64,000 nt of DNA from Larix kaempferi. Taxonomy: Eukaryota > Streptophyta > Pinopsida > Pinales > Pinaceae. The translations under genes were made by a program, and so were the position numbers. A model generated the notes under the pieces. It searched no databases. It had not been told where the DNA came from and saw nothing but the letters and a program-made list of their open reading frames with translations. The DNA lies in contig BSBM01002103.1 in the NCBI GenBank assembly GCA_027924585.1, positions 735,001-799,000 on the forward strand, given 5' to 3'. Positions 33,069 to 44,404 of this stretch are shown here, in pieces. Position 1 is the first letter of the stretch; each line of letters opens with the position of its first letter.

Positions 33069-33850
33069 TGTGATATTTTATGATTAGGATCACTCAGCAA
33101 TAGCAAACCTCACTAGAATTCACTCAAGAGGTGCAGAAAGAAGAACCAGAAATGGAGATTCAATAATCACTCATTACACATAAAATGGAGAAAAACCGTT
33201 GTAGCATACATCAGCTGTGAGCTGGCACTCTGTAAAGTGAATAATAACTAAATACAATAAAATGAATTCGAATGCCACTAAGGTCATTCGAATTCTCCTC
33301 AAAGTGTGGCTTGGATAGCATTGGATACATTATCCAAACTAGTGGAAGTGGTCACAACAGTCAAATATTCAATCAAATGAGTCTAACTGAGTCTAACTGA
33401 GTGCATGGGCACTAATATAGGGATGGAGACTCCAATGTGGGTGCATGAGGAGCTGTCAGTAGTCAGTAGATCTCAACTAGTCTCAGTAGGTTCCTATCTA
33501 AGTGCTTCAGTCAGTTAACTGATCAATCATCCCCTGAATCAAGGAACTGAGTCATCAACCAACCAACTACCTAAAGTAACTCCTAAATAGGTGGAATAAG
33601 GTGCACTTGTGCTCCAATGATGAAAACAAGGGTGCACCAATGTCTAGGAGGGCTAGAACTGAGCAAAAACAGGCTCCTGGGAATACAAAATAAAGACTAG
33701 GTGCTGGGAGACTACCATACTAATGACTAGATGCATGAAATTGCATGCAAATGACTGGATGCATGTAGAATTGCATGCAGATGACTGGATTCATGCATAA
33801 TTGTATGCAGGCATGCAAAATATAAAAATGATGGTGAGAATATTCCAGCA
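33069..33850 (-). repeat. copia C 5' LTR
   Basis: 782 bp, from TGCTGGAATATTC (33,850 downward; the start is one substitution from TGTTGG) to ...atatcaca at 33,069. It matches 27,071-27,820 across its length. Confidence 0.93.
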
Positions 33851-34250
33851 AATACCTCTAAGATGCCTCTTCCTCTTCCATGGGAGTTACTCTTCCACTC
33901 AAATTCAACCCTCATTGAGTCATGCCAAGTATAATTCCCTTCCAACTCCTCCAAGAACGTTAGACTCCACCTTGGATTCGAATGGGTGAGAGTAGGATTC
34001 CATGTGGCATGGAGAATCTTGCTTTGTGTGGGTCCCACAATACCAATGTGCCCTCATGACCAAGTGCCACCTTGTTTTCCTATTATAAATATTTATTTAG
34101 CCCCTTTTAATATATTTTTTTCAAGCTAATGTCCATTTGGGGTTTTATAGCTCCCTTATTCTAAATCTAGATGTTTCCACCCCAACCTAGGGAACTAGTA
34201 GATTGGTGAAATTTTCCCTTCTAGTGATTTATTTGAATGGGGACATTACA

Positions 34251-34606
34251 GTCCTCCCCACCCAATATTGCTTGCCCTCAAGCAATTCCAAATTGGGATG
34301 CTACAAAATTTGTTCCTCTTCCCATGTGGCATCCTCACTTGGAAAATCTTTCCATTGTACCAAATATTCTCTTATGGTTCTGCTCCTCAATTTCCTTTCT
34401 CTTGTCTTCAAAAAAATTTATGGAATAAGTATGAGTTGTCCTTCATCATCTAATGGAGGGAGTGTTTCTGAAATAGAAATTTTTTGACCAATAGCCTTCT
34501 TAAGGCATGAAACATGAAATACATTGTGGGTTTTGCTACCTTCCAGAAGTTCTAACTCATAAGCTACCTCCCCAACTATTCGAACTAACTTGTATGGACC
34601 ATAATA
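34251..34606 (-). pseudogene. gypsy B integrase C-terminus and chromodomain
   Basis: Downstream of the gypsy D insertion the minus strand reads RYYGPYKLVRIVGEVAYELE and HNVFHVSCLKK, the conserved C-terminal module of chromovirus integrases. After a frame break comes TIREYLVQWKDFPSEDATWE (about 34,330-34,400), a chromodomain, ending at TAG. In chromoviruses this domain directs integration to marked chromatin. It fixes gypsy B as a chromovirus. The upstream half of the integrase is at 44,405-45,147. Confidence 0.85.
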
Positions 34607-34611
34607 CCTTG

Positions 34612-36238
34612 TGTTAACACCTATTATGATCTCCACTAAGGAAGGTAAAAGAAAGCGCCCACCAAATCCCCAAGGTCGCTAGTTGCACCAAGTAAAGGGT
34701 CAGGAAGCCCAAAAATAGCTAAGTGTTGACAAAATCCAAGCTAAATGGCCGAAACACAGCAAGAAAATGGGAAAAAAACAAGGAAATATGGCTCTTCCAC
34801 AAGAAAAACTAGCAATATGGGCTTCTTCCGCAACAAAAGGAGATTCAACGGCCAGGATTGAACGGTGGGATCATATCTGCGGTTGAAAATGTGTTCTGCA
34901 AGCCAGTTTCCTAGTTTCGCATCCGCATTGGGGATTGGGGAAATCAATTTCCCAAAGAGCGTAAAGATAAGTTTCTGCATTTTGCAATCCACATTGTGGA
35001 TTGCGGACTGCAGAACGACAATTTTCCAACAGGCGAAAAAGTAAGTTTCCGCATTCAACATTCCACGTTGTGGATTGCGGAAAGGTAAGTTTCCAGAAAG
35101 CGTGAAGATGAAATTCCAATCCCCGTATGCCACGTGGTGAATTGCGGAAAGGTCATTGCGGAAAGGATGTTGCGGAAGGGCAATTATGGAAAGAAAATTG
35201 TGGATCGAAAGAATTTTTGAAGAGCAAATTGCGACCACAGGGAATGAAGAGTTTCATAGAATAATGGCATGTCTGAGAGCAATGAAGGGGGGCTATTTCA
35301 GTTACCTGTCCTAATCAACCGAAATAGCCTGATCCGAAGGACTACTAGGTGGCTTCCATGGCCCAATGGTGCACTGCCAGCACAAGTGATTCCTCTCCTC
35401 CACGCACGAAAAAATCACAGGCTATTGATTCAGGAGGCCCACCTCGAATGGCCTCATCATTACCAGTCTAAGTTATTCTGAATTAGTTAGGATATTTTGA
35501 TGTTTTGTAATCCTATAAAGGCAGGTTCCGAAGAGGACCAAAGGGTTGGATGTTTTTTGTTTCAGAGAGATTACTGCTCTGCGCCTGTATTTGAATTCGG
35601 CCTCTTAATTCAATGAGCAGACCCTATTTTGGAGTTTGAGATTCCTATGATGTGTGTTCTGATGTCTGTTATTTCCCGTGTATGTGTTTCTGCTCTATAT
35701 TTCCATTAATTGTTTACTTCTGCAATACCTAAAGATCAAGATTACATGGTCAGGAATTCATGCGACATGCTCCAGATGCTTATCACTAGGTATTCCACCC
35801 TTTTCCTCTTGAAGTTGATGGTTATAATTCATTTGCAAATGCTCTGACCTTATGATGGAACTTGTATCCCTTTTCTACCTTCACCTGCTAATCATTTCGA
35901 CGTGAAAGAACCCCATCTACCCTACCTCTTGTCTCTGTAATCACGGTCCAAATCTGCCATTGATGACAGTAACCCACCAAAGTTGACTCCATGCCTAACT
36001 ATCCTCCCGTCCTTAACTCCAACCAACCAAAAAACCCCTTTCAATCCATTGTTTGAAGGTCTAGCCACCACTTTACCAATAACCCAACCGATTTTAAGCT
36101 GCATCTTATTGCTCGAAGCACTAAAGGGAGATCCCTCCCTGTGATTGTAAAGGCTAGTTTCCATCCACTAAATATTGGTTTGCAACAGTTACCCCATGGT
36201 CTTTCCTGCCGCAACCCAGGAAAATCTTGGGGATAACA
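34612..36238 (+). repeat. gypsy D 5' LTR
   Basis: 1,627 bp. It contains an array of ttgcggaaagg-like words and their complements (about 34,910-35,230) and ends in cttggggataaca. The matching 3' LTR is at 42,773-44,399. Confidence 0.95.
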
Positions 36239-36241
36239 TTA

Positions 36242-36259
36242 TGGCGACTCCACTAGGGA
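36242..36259 (+). promoter_or_regulatory. gypsy D primer binding site
   Basis: tggcgactccactaggga, three bases after the LTR end. This type of sequence (TGGCGACTCC...GGGGA) follows the 5' LTR in many plant Tat-type gypsy elements. I do not assign the tRNA. Confidence 0.75.
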
Positions 36260-36515
36260 GAATCTCTGGTTTTCACTGTATAAAATCATACCTCTGAGGG
36301 CGAACAGAGAGTCTAAGATCCTTAGGTTGTATCATTTTCCCTGGCGAATCCAACTTACATTCCGGTGATTCCACTGGAGATCGATCTTACTTCAAAAGAA
36401 TTGTATCAGATCAGAGCTGATTACTGAGGGTGAACAGAAGTAAGACGCTAAGTATATCGTGTATTATTCTCGTGGCGAGTCCTTCTTCTGAATCAACGAG
36501 ATCCTAGGAGGAATA

Positions 36516-37868
36516 TTGGCTCCCAGGAGGATACGTACCAGAAGTCATCCAGATCCCGAGCTACCAAAAGTTACTTCAAACCCAGAGAAGGTCATCAAGA
36601 AAGCAAAGAGAAGCCAAGCAGGTATTTCTCTATTTACTAGATCCTTTTCTTTACCTAAGAAAGAGGCATATAGTATAGAAAGCATCCCTTCAAGTTCAAG
36701 GACTGAGTCTTCCCCATCCAGATCTAGGTATGAGACTGGTCTAAGGGAAAACTTGTTTGACCAAATAAAATTCCAAACCCACTTGTGAGTGCTTTGTGGG
36801 AAAATTTACAAGCCTGGGAAGAAACTAGTTGCCTATCTCCCTTCGCTAAAGTTGCTGGAAAAAGTACCCAAGTCCTAAATATCACTCTTGCTGCTTCTAA
36901 AACCCCCTCTTCTCCCAAGAAAAACCTAACATCCATGGCTTCCAGATATGCCCCTTTATCCCTCCCATCCAATCCCAATGACCTACATGTGGGCTATGCC
37001 CAACACCTCATGAGATTTGATGGAGAGGGAAAAATCTTTGCGCAGCAGCATATAGACCAATTCAATGACTTCATAGACCTAATTCAATGACTTCATAGAC
37101 CTAGAAGAGGTGGATGAAGATGATGTTAAGATGATTTTGTTTTCCCAAATCCTAGAAGGGGAAGTGAAGAAATGGTTTAAGTCCCTTCCAAATAGAGGAA
37201 TAGCTACCTATGAAATATTTGAAGAAGCTTTCCTAGCCAGATGGAAAGATAAACAGAACCCTCTCTAGATCCTCACTTAGTATGAAAATACTAAGAAAAC
37301 AAATGTTGAGACTGTCCAAGAATTCTCAGCCAAGTTCATGAGGATGTACAATTCTATCCCCGTGGACATAAAACCCCCTGTAGGGGCAGGAATGCTTCAT
37401 TTTTCCAACTGTTTTGACAATGAATTTGCTCTCATGCTGAGAGAAATGAGATCTCCCACTCTCCCTGATATGCTGAAATATGCACTAGAAGTGGAATCCA
37501 ACCTGATGGCCTCTAGTAAAATGAAGCACATAACTGAAGTTGAGAAAAAGAGAGGCCATGAAGTAGTGCATCCTTCCACATCCCAATCCATGGATGCCAA
37601 ATTTGAGCAAATGATGAGAACCATGGAAAATATGGTGGATAGGATCTCCCTTGATAGTAGGTCTCCTGCCAGAGAAAACCCAGAGCCTCAATCTCAAAAT
37701 AAAAATCTAAGAAGGCCCCCTGCCCCACAAGGAATACCTAGAGAGCCAAGAGACCCTAGAAATACTGAAAACCAACCAATCAAACCACCTTTTGCTGAGA
37801 AATTTATATATGAAGAAGAGGAAGATAGACATGCTGAAGACCGAATCCACCTCTTTGATCAGATCTAA
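36516..37868 (+). pseudogene. gypsy D gag
   Basis: The likely start reads TTG GCT CCC AGG (MAPRRI if ATG), followed by a basic Ser/Pro-rich region. Then come three pieces in shifted frames: 36,516-36,788, 36,785-37,090 and 37,338-37,868. The capsid-like core is recognisable in EGEVKKWFKSLP, ATYEIFEEAFLARWKDKQNP, VQEFSAKFMRMYNSIP and FDNEFALMLREM. A 22-bp tandem duplication (37,061-37,102) shifts the frame, and two stops follow near 37,267-37,278. No zinc knuckle is visible. Confidence 0.82.
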
Positions 37869-37880
37869 CCACATTTCTAT

Positions 37881-38909
37881 TTGACAAAAGATCAGCATGA
37901 CATGTCTTCCCTACAATCAGATGAGGTCCTAGGAGATTCAAAATATGACCAATACCAAAGGGGACTCCACAATGCAATCTGTAAGTTTGAGAGGCAACAT
38001 AATTTGAGAAGCAGAAAAATAACAGTAGACCGAGGAAAGGATGTTGCTGACCCATCTTCTTCTCATCCACAAAGAAAAGAAATATCTGGGAAAAAGGACC
38101 CAAAAATTACAGTCTCTAATGAGACTCTTGGGAAGGAGGCAGACCCTCCTAAAAAGAGTCCAGAATGGGGAGATGAAGGAAATACAAATACTACAGAGAG
38201 GGTCCATGCTGCTTTCAGTTTGGAAAATGAAATATCTAAGATTAATATCTCCATCTCCTTGAATGAGTTGGTCAAAAACTCAGAATACAAAGACCGGGTC
38301 CTTAAAGTAGTGAATGGTGGAGAAGGAAAGCAGCCCGATACTCTCAATTTGCATGATGACAAACCCACCCTTCTGCTTGGGCCCCATGTTGAAAATGCCT
38401 CAAAAATTTATGTCTCCCCTTTCTATATCAGTGTCAACATACATGACCATATCCTGCACAATGCTATGTTTGATTTAGGAGCCTCTCATAACCTCATGCC
38501 AAGTTCAGTGGTGGAGAACCCGGGGTTAGAAATCACAAGACCCTATAAATATTTGTTCTTCTTTGATTCTAAAATATTTCCATGTGTAGGGATGATAAAG
38601 GACATGGTGGTCTCACTGACTCAGATACCTCAAAAGAATATGATCATGGATGTGGTAGTGGTTGATTTTCCACCTAAGTTTGGGATGTTGTTGTCTAGGT
38701 CTTGGACAACAAAGTTAAAAGGAACCATGCAAATGGACATGTCTTATGCCACCATCCCCATATTTGGGGAGAGAAAAAGGTTGTATAGAGAACATAGGTT
38801 GTTATACTTGGTAAGCAACAACGATAGGCCTGATAACCACCCCATATTTTCCATGGACACAGACGTAGGTTCCTCCATTCTCTACTATGATCTAGGTTTA
38901 GAGGAATAA
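37881..38909 (+). pseudogene. gypsy D aspartic protease region
   Basis: This 342-codon stretch has no internal stop. A long hydrophilic leader is followed by the protease: FDLGASHNLMPSSV carries the catalytic Asp in the DLGAS form common in plant gypsy elements (about 38,470-38,510), and FPPKFGMLLSRSW is the second conserved segment. The frame ends at TAA 38,907-38,909, and the next domain follows at once in the same frame. The stop could therefore be a single nonsense change in a longer polyprotein. Confidence 0.85.
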
Positions 38910-38912
38910 AGT

Positions 38913-39818
38913 GTGAAAGTTTCCCAGTTACCTGAACCAAATGATGAATTCGATGATAGAAATGGGGTAAAATGCCTCGATAGCTCACCTAACGCAGAGA
39001 AAGATGGCCAGCAATTGGAAGAAGGCAGTGATGGGGAATCAGAGTTGGAAACAGAAGCCACGATCACCTTCCAAAAGGAAGACCACTGGGTCATGATATT
39101 CGATGGAGTTGTGAATAAAGAAGGAGCTGGAGCGGGGATATGGATCACCCCTCTAGAAAAAGTAAATGCATGCACCATATTTCACACTTTCAAACTAATG
39201 TTTGACTATTCAAATAATGTGGTGGAATATGAAGCTTTGCTATTGGGCTTGAATGTACTCAAAGGCCTAAAAGCTAAGAAGATCAAGGTCTATGGGGATG
39301 TAGATCTGACAATCCAACAAGTGAATGGAAACTATGAGGCTAAGCATCCCAGGCTAAAGGATTACAGGAATGCTGTGTGGGACATGTTTGACAATTTCTT
39401 CCCAAATCACAATATCTTTTTCATTCCCAAAGAGCATAATACAGTGGCAGACACTCTAGCCAGTTCTGCTAGCAGATTTCAACTCCATGCCTATCCTGCT
39501 ATAACTCACATGGTTAATATAAGGCATAGGCCTTCTGTCCTAGAAAACACTAATCAGTGGCAAATATTTGAAGATGACCAGCAACTTAAGAAATTTCTGG
39601 AGATGACTAGGGAATTTTCCAATATCCATATTGATCAAGAGGACTGTAAAATTGAGGAGTGGGAACCTGATCCACCTGAACTCAAAACCACTTTGGGAGG
39701 CAAAGATATTTTGCAGCTAAAAAGCAACTACATACCCAAGGGATTGGTACCACTGGAAATTTTTTTTGATGAAAATGATGTGGCTAAATATCACAAGGTT
39801 GCTCCAAAACCAAAATAA
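38913..39818 (+). pseudogene. gypsy D additional (archaeal-type) RNase H, upstream of RT
   Basis: A 301-codon open stretch in the same frame as the protease. Residues about 55-190 form an RNase H of the kind called aRNH in plant Tat elements: MIFDGVVNKEGAGAGIWITP, SNNVVEYEALLLGLNVLKGL, KIKVYGDVDLTIQQVNGNYE and EHNTVADTLASSA. All four acidic catalytic positions (Asp, Glu, Asp, Asp) are kept. The remaining ~110 residues lead to the RT. This domain usually follows the native RNase H; here it lies between protease and RT. A degraded native RNase H is still present at 40,767-41,231, so this is an addition and not a replacement. Confidence 0.85.
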
Positions 39819-39834
39819 ATAGAATACTGTAACA

Positions 39835-40760
39835 TTGGGAGCGATGAAGAACCCAAAATTATCAAACTATCAAAGTCTTTGGCCTCGGGTATCAAAAAAG
39901 ACTATATGGATCAGATTAGAGTTTTTTTATTTGTTTGCATGGTGCTATGAATATCTGAAAGAATATGACACGACTGTCATCCAACATACCATACCAGTCA
40001 AGACAGGAGAGAATCCATTCAGGCAGAAGCTGAGAAGGATGAATCCCATGTTGCTCCCACTGATAGAAAAAGAGGTAAAGAGGTTGTATGAGGCCAAAAT
40101 CATAGTCTCTTTGAGGTTTTCATAGTGGGTGGCCAACATAGTCCCAGTGAGAAAAAAGAATGGTGAAATCAGATTGTGTATCGACTTTAGAAATCTCAAC
40201 AAGGTGTCCCTAAAGGATAACTACCCCTTGCCCAAAATTGACCACATTTTGCAGAAGGTTGTAGGGGTAGTAAGAATTTCCATGATGGATGGATTTTTAA
40301 GGTACAATCAAATTAAGGTGCAGCCATAAGACCAGAGCAAAACATCCTTTACCACACCTTGGGGAACCTTCATGTATGCAAAGATGCCCTTTGGTCTGTT
40401 GAATGTAGGGGCCACCTTCCAAAGAGCTATGGACATATCTTTTCTAGGAGAGAAAGAAAAATTTGTAGTGGTCTACATGGATGACATCACAATATATTCT
40501 AAATCTGATGCATAACATTTGAAACATTTGCACCAAGTGTTCACCAAGTGCAGAAAATTTGGAATCTCTTTGAACCCCAAAAAGTCAAATTTTTCCATGC
40601 AAGAGGGAAAGTTGTTGGGCCACATAATATCTAAAGATGGGATCAAAACTGACCCATACATAATAGATGCAATACAAAAATTGATCTCCCCACGAGTAAA
40701 AAGGAAATTCAATATTTTCTAGGCACAATGAATTTCATGAGGTTTATTCCCAATTTTGCA
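39835..40760 (+). pseudogene. gypsy D reverse transcriptase
   Basis: Pieces at 39,835-40,125, 40,129-40,329 and on to 40,722 contain the RT blocks in order: IPVKTGENPFRQKLRRMNP, VANIVPVRKKNGEIRLCIDF, RNLNKVSLKDNYPLPKID, TPWGTFMYAKMPFGLLNVGA, and the catalytic VVYMDDITIYS with YMDD at 40,474-40,485. GHIISKDGI follows. Stops at about 40,123, 40,327 and 40,513 and a shift near 40,720 break it, but both catalytic aspartates are intact. Confidence 0.88.
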
Positions 40761-40766
40761 TAGATC

Positions 40767-41231
40767 ATGAGGTCCATAACCTGCATGCTTAAGAAAGATA
40801 CTCAGGTCGTATGGACTGCCGAGGCTAGGAAAGCATTTGAAAATATAAAGAGAGCAATTGTGGAAGCACCTGTACTGATCAGCCCAGATTTTGACAAAGA
40901 ATTTCTTACGTTTTCTTTCGCCTATGAACACTCCATAGAAGGTGTGCTTTTACAGAAAAATCAGGAAGGAGAGGAGTAGCCCATAGCCTTCTTTAGAAAG
41001 GCTCTCAGAGATGTTGAGATCAAGTACAACATTATGGAAAATCGAGCCTATGCCATGATCAAAACTTTGAAGGATTTCATAATTTATGTCCTACATTCCC
41101 ATGTTGTAGCTTATGTTCCTAATGCTGTTGTGAAAGATATATTGACCCAACCAAATCCAGAAGGGAGAAGGGCCAAGTGGATAGCTATGCTTTTGGAATA
41201 CGACCTGGAGATCACCTACAAAGCTTATTAA
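40767..41231 (+). pseudogene. gypsy D native RNase H
   Basis: Follows the RT in the usual gypsy position: EAPVLISPDFDKEFLTFSF, then PIAFFRKALRDVEIKYNIME, then NPEGRRAKWIAMLLEYDLEI. The first catalytic Asp of the Y.DAS motif is gone (FSFAYEHS); the Glu in YNIMENRAYAM is kept. A stop (40,977-40,979) splits the domain. Loss of this active site, while the extra RNase H upstream keeps its own, fits the idea that the second copy took over catalysis. Neutral decay would look the same. Confidence 0.8.
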
Positions 41232-41277
41232 AGGGAAAGTTCTGGCCAAACTCATGGCTAATTCAAATTGGGATTGA

Positions 41278-42605
41278 ATGAGTATGAACTTGCTGTCACA
41301 TATGCAGGAGGAGACTCCCCAAGATCCACTACCTCAGGTATCATACAAATTCCTGTCCTCTCCTTGGTATTCTGATGTTGTTTATGTTTTGCATAACTTG
41401 CAAGCACCCCCTAGGATGGGAAAAAGCAAAGCTATATCCACCAAGATGAAGGCTGCTAAGTTTTGCATACTAGGTGGTTTTCTTTATTGGAAAGACCCTG
41501 GAGGTGTCCTCTCATAGTGGAAGATGAGGCCAAAGTAGCATTGAAAGAGTTTCACAAAAGAGTCTGTGGAGGACATCATTACTTAAAGGCCACTGTTAAC
41601 AAAATTCTCAGGGCAGGGGTTTATTGGCCTACTATGTTCAAGGACGCTTATAAGGAAATAGCCAGCTACCATGAATGCCATGTCTTTGAAGGAAAGAGGA
41701 AACTCTTGTCATTTCCTCTGAAACCAATATCGGTGGAAGCCCCTTTCCAGCAGTGGGGGCTCGACTTCATTGGTGAAATTTTCCCCAACTCCTCTGGAAA
41801 ACATAGGTGGATACTGAATGCCACTAATTATTTCACCAAATGGATCGAAGCAATACCTACCAGACAAGCCATAGATACAGTCATCATCAAGTTTATGGAG
41901 GAGAATATCATGTCTAGGTTTGGGTGTCATGTTAATATAATCACTGATTTTGCACAGGATTTCAAATCCAAGAAGATGGTCAAATTCGGTGACAACTTCC
42001 ACATCAAATTGGTCCATTCTACTACTTACTATCCCTAGGGAAATGGATTGGCAAAATCCTCCAACAAAAGTCTAGTGAGGATAATCAAGAAGTTGCTGCA
42101 AGAAAATAAAAGGGCTTGGAACACAAGCTGACCTTTGCCCTGTGGGCTGATAGGATCACCTCTAAAAATTCCATTGGAACTTCTGCTTTCAAATTAGTAT
42201 ATGGAACAGAGGTAATATTACCTGACTCCCTCAGAGGGCCTGTAATGAGATTTCTATAGGAGCAAGAAGAAGAGCCAAACATTGAGCTGAGGAGAACTAA
42301 ACAACTGGTGGAAGTGAAAGAAATTAGAGAAGGGGTGTGGGCTGAAGCCACAAAATCTCAGAACCGGATCACAAAGTCGTTTGATAGAAATACCAAGGCG
42401 GATTATTTCCAAGTGGGAGATCTGGTATTAAAATGGGATGCTAGAAGAGAATACCAAGCCCAAAAGGTTGATAACCTTTGGTAGGGGCCTATACAATCAC
42501 CGCATACCATGGGAATAACGCTTTCTTCCTGCAAAACGAAGATAATGAACTAGTTGGAAAGGTATCCGTCAATGGGAGGTTCTTGAAGCATTATTTCAAG
42601 TAAAA
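41278..42605 (+). pseudogene. gypsy D integrase
   Basis: The zinc-binding part is HKRVCGGHHYLKATVNKIL with YHECH in place of CHxCQ (first Cys lost). The core has WGLDFIGEIFPNSS (Asp 1), NIITDFAQDFKSK (Asp 2) and GNGLAKSSNKSL, where the catalytic Glu of GNGQAESSNK is Lys. Stops and shifts occur near 41,515, 42,036 and 42,130. The C-terminal end GKVSVNGRFLKHYFK stops at about 42,603. Inactive. Confidence 0.85.
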
Positions 42606-42772
42606 ATCAAGTCCATCGACCCACCCCCATTGTACATTGTCATTTTTTATTTTCAATTAGCCATGTTCCAGTTTTTTGATACGAAGAAGGAAAAAGAACA
42701 AGGGAATAAGGGCCACTATTGTACATGTTCTTGCTACCTCGCAGGGAGGATAGCATCCTCGGTTGGAGCCAT
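42606..42772 (+). other. gypsy D 3' untranslated region
   Basis: Contains a purine-rich run (gaagaaggaaaaagaacaagg, near 42,684) that may be the polypurine tract, although it is not adjacent to the LTR. Confidence 0.4.
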
Positions 42773-44399
42773 TGTTAACACCTATTATGATCTCCACCAA
42801 GGTAGAAGAAAGTGCCCACCAAATCCCCAAGGTAACCCATCAACCAGTTACACCAAGTAAAGGGTCAGGAAGCCCAAAAATAGCTAAGTGTTGAGCAAAT
42901 CGAAGCTAAATGACTGAGTCGTAGCAAGAAAATGGGAAAAAACAAGGAAATATGGCTCTTCCGCAAGAAAAACTAGCAATATGGGCTTCTTCTGCAACAA
43001 AAGGAGATTCGACGACCAGGATTGAACGACGGGATCAAATTTGCGGTTGAAAATGTGTTCTGCAAGCCAGTTTCCGAGTTTTGCATCTGGATTGCGGAAA
43101 GCAATTTCCCAAAGAGCACAAAGATAAGTTTCCACATTACGGATTTCAGATTGTCGAACGACAGCTTTCCAAAAGATGAAAAAGTAAGTTTCTGCATTCC
43201 ACGTTGTGGATTGTGGATTGCGGATTGTAGAAAGGTAAGTTTCTAGAAAGCGCAAAGCCAAAATTCCAATCCCCGCATGCCACATGGCGGATTGCGGAAA
43301 GGGAAATTATGGGAAGGTCATTACGGAAAGGCCATTGCAGAAGGGCAATTGCAAAAAGAAAATTGCGGATCAAAAGAAGTTTTGCAGAGAAAATTGCGAC
43401 CATAAGGAATGAATATTTTCACAGAATAATGGCGCGTCTAAGAGAAACAAAAGGGGCCTATTTCAGTTACCTGTCCTAATCAAACTAAACGGCCTGATCC
43501 AAAGGACTCGAATGTGGCTTCCATGGACCAATGGTGCACTTCTAGCCCAAGCGATTCCTCTCCTCCGTGCACGACAAAATCACAGGCTATTGATTCAAGC
43601 GGCCTAGCTTGAGCGGCCTCATCATTACCAATCCAAGCTATTCTGAATTAGTTAGGATATTTTGATTTTTTGTAAGCCTATAAATGCAGGTTCCGAAGAG
43701 GACCAAAGGGTTGGACATTTTTGTTTCAGAGAGATTACTGCTCTACGCCTATATTTGAATTCGGCCTCTTAATTCAATGAGCATACCCGATTTTGGAGTT
43801 TGAGATTCCTGCGATGTGTGTTCTGATGTCTGTTATTTCCTGTGTATGTGTTTTTGCTCTATATTTCCATTAGTTTTTTACTTCTGCAATACCTAAAGAT
43901 AAAGATTACATGGTCTGGAATTCATGTGCACATGCTCTAGATGCATATGACTGGGTATTCCACCCATTTCCTCTTGAAGTTGCAGGTTATAATTCATTTG
44001 CAAATGCTCTGACCTTGTGATGGAACTTGTCTCCATTTTCTACCTTCACCTGCTAATCATTTCGATGTGAAAGAACCCCATATACCCTTCCTCTTATCTC
44101 TGCAATTGCGGTCCTAATCTACCATTGATGACAGTAACCCACCGAAGTTGACTCCATGCCCAACTGTCCTCCTGTCCTTAACTCCAACCAACCAAAAAAC
44201 CCCTTTCAATTCATTGTTTGAAGGTCTATCCACCACTTTACCAATAACCCACCCCATTTTAAGTTGCATCCTATTGCTAGAAGCACTAAAGGGAGATCCC
44301 TCCCTTTGGTTGGAAAGTTTCCATCCACTAAATATTGGTTTGCAACAGTTACCCCATGGTCTTTCCTGCCGCAACCCAGGAAACTCTTGGGTGATAACA
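42773..44399 (+). repeat. gypsy D 3' LTR
   Basis: 1,627 bp, matching the 5' LTR, followed by the CCTTG duplication. Confidence 0.95.
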
Positions 44400-44404
44400 C
44401 CTTG

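Larger units (their letters stand above)
27071..33850 (-). mobile_element. copia C: Ty1/copia element without RT (TSD AATAC)
   Basis: The 5' LTR is 33,069-33,850. The 3' LTR is 27,071-27,820 plus 29,961-29,965, split by a hAT-like insertion. AATAC is duplicated at 27,066-27,070 and 33,851-33,855, inside the gypsy B 3' LTR. The internal part (29,966-33,068, about 3.1 kb) holds gag, protease, integrase and the hinge, then goes directly to the 3' untranslated region: reverse transcriptase and RNase H are missing. Copia A shows the same junction, so this is probably the family's structure and not a private deletion. Confidence 0.93.
23662..34250 (-). repeat. gypsy B 3' LTR, split in three
   Basis: The pieces 23,662-23,888, 25,919-27,070 and 33,856-34,250 align end to end with the 5' LTR at 48,790-50,561. 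Each join carries a 5-bp duplication from the insertion between the pieces (TTTTA and AATAC). A purine tract (rc of gtcctccccaccca, 34,251-34,264) abuts the LTR start. Confidence 0.95.
34612..44399 (+). mobile_element. gypsy D: Ty3/gypsy element with an extra RNase H before RT (TSD CCTTG)
   Basis: The LTRs are 34,612-36,238 and 42,773-44,399, both 1,627 bp, starting tgttaacacc and ending gataaca. CCTTG is duplicated at 34,607-34,611 and 44,400-44,404, interrupting the integrase of gypsy B. By eye the LTRs agree at roughly nine bases in ten. Internal order: primer site, gag, protease, archaeal-type RNase H, RT, native RNase H, integrase. The primer site, long gag/protease and dual RNase H recall the Tat group of plant gypsy elements, but the place of the extra RNase H is unusual. 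All genes carry stops or frameshifts. Confidence 0.95.

Noticed and set aside
34741-35238. 165-codon minus-strand frame
   Set aside because: Lies wholly in the gypsy D 5' LTR over a short-word array, and is broken and shorter in the 3' LTR (42,884-43,285).
38063-38368. 101-codon minus-strand frame and neighbours at 37,397-38,988
   Set aside because: Antisense shadows of the gypsy D gag and protease frames.
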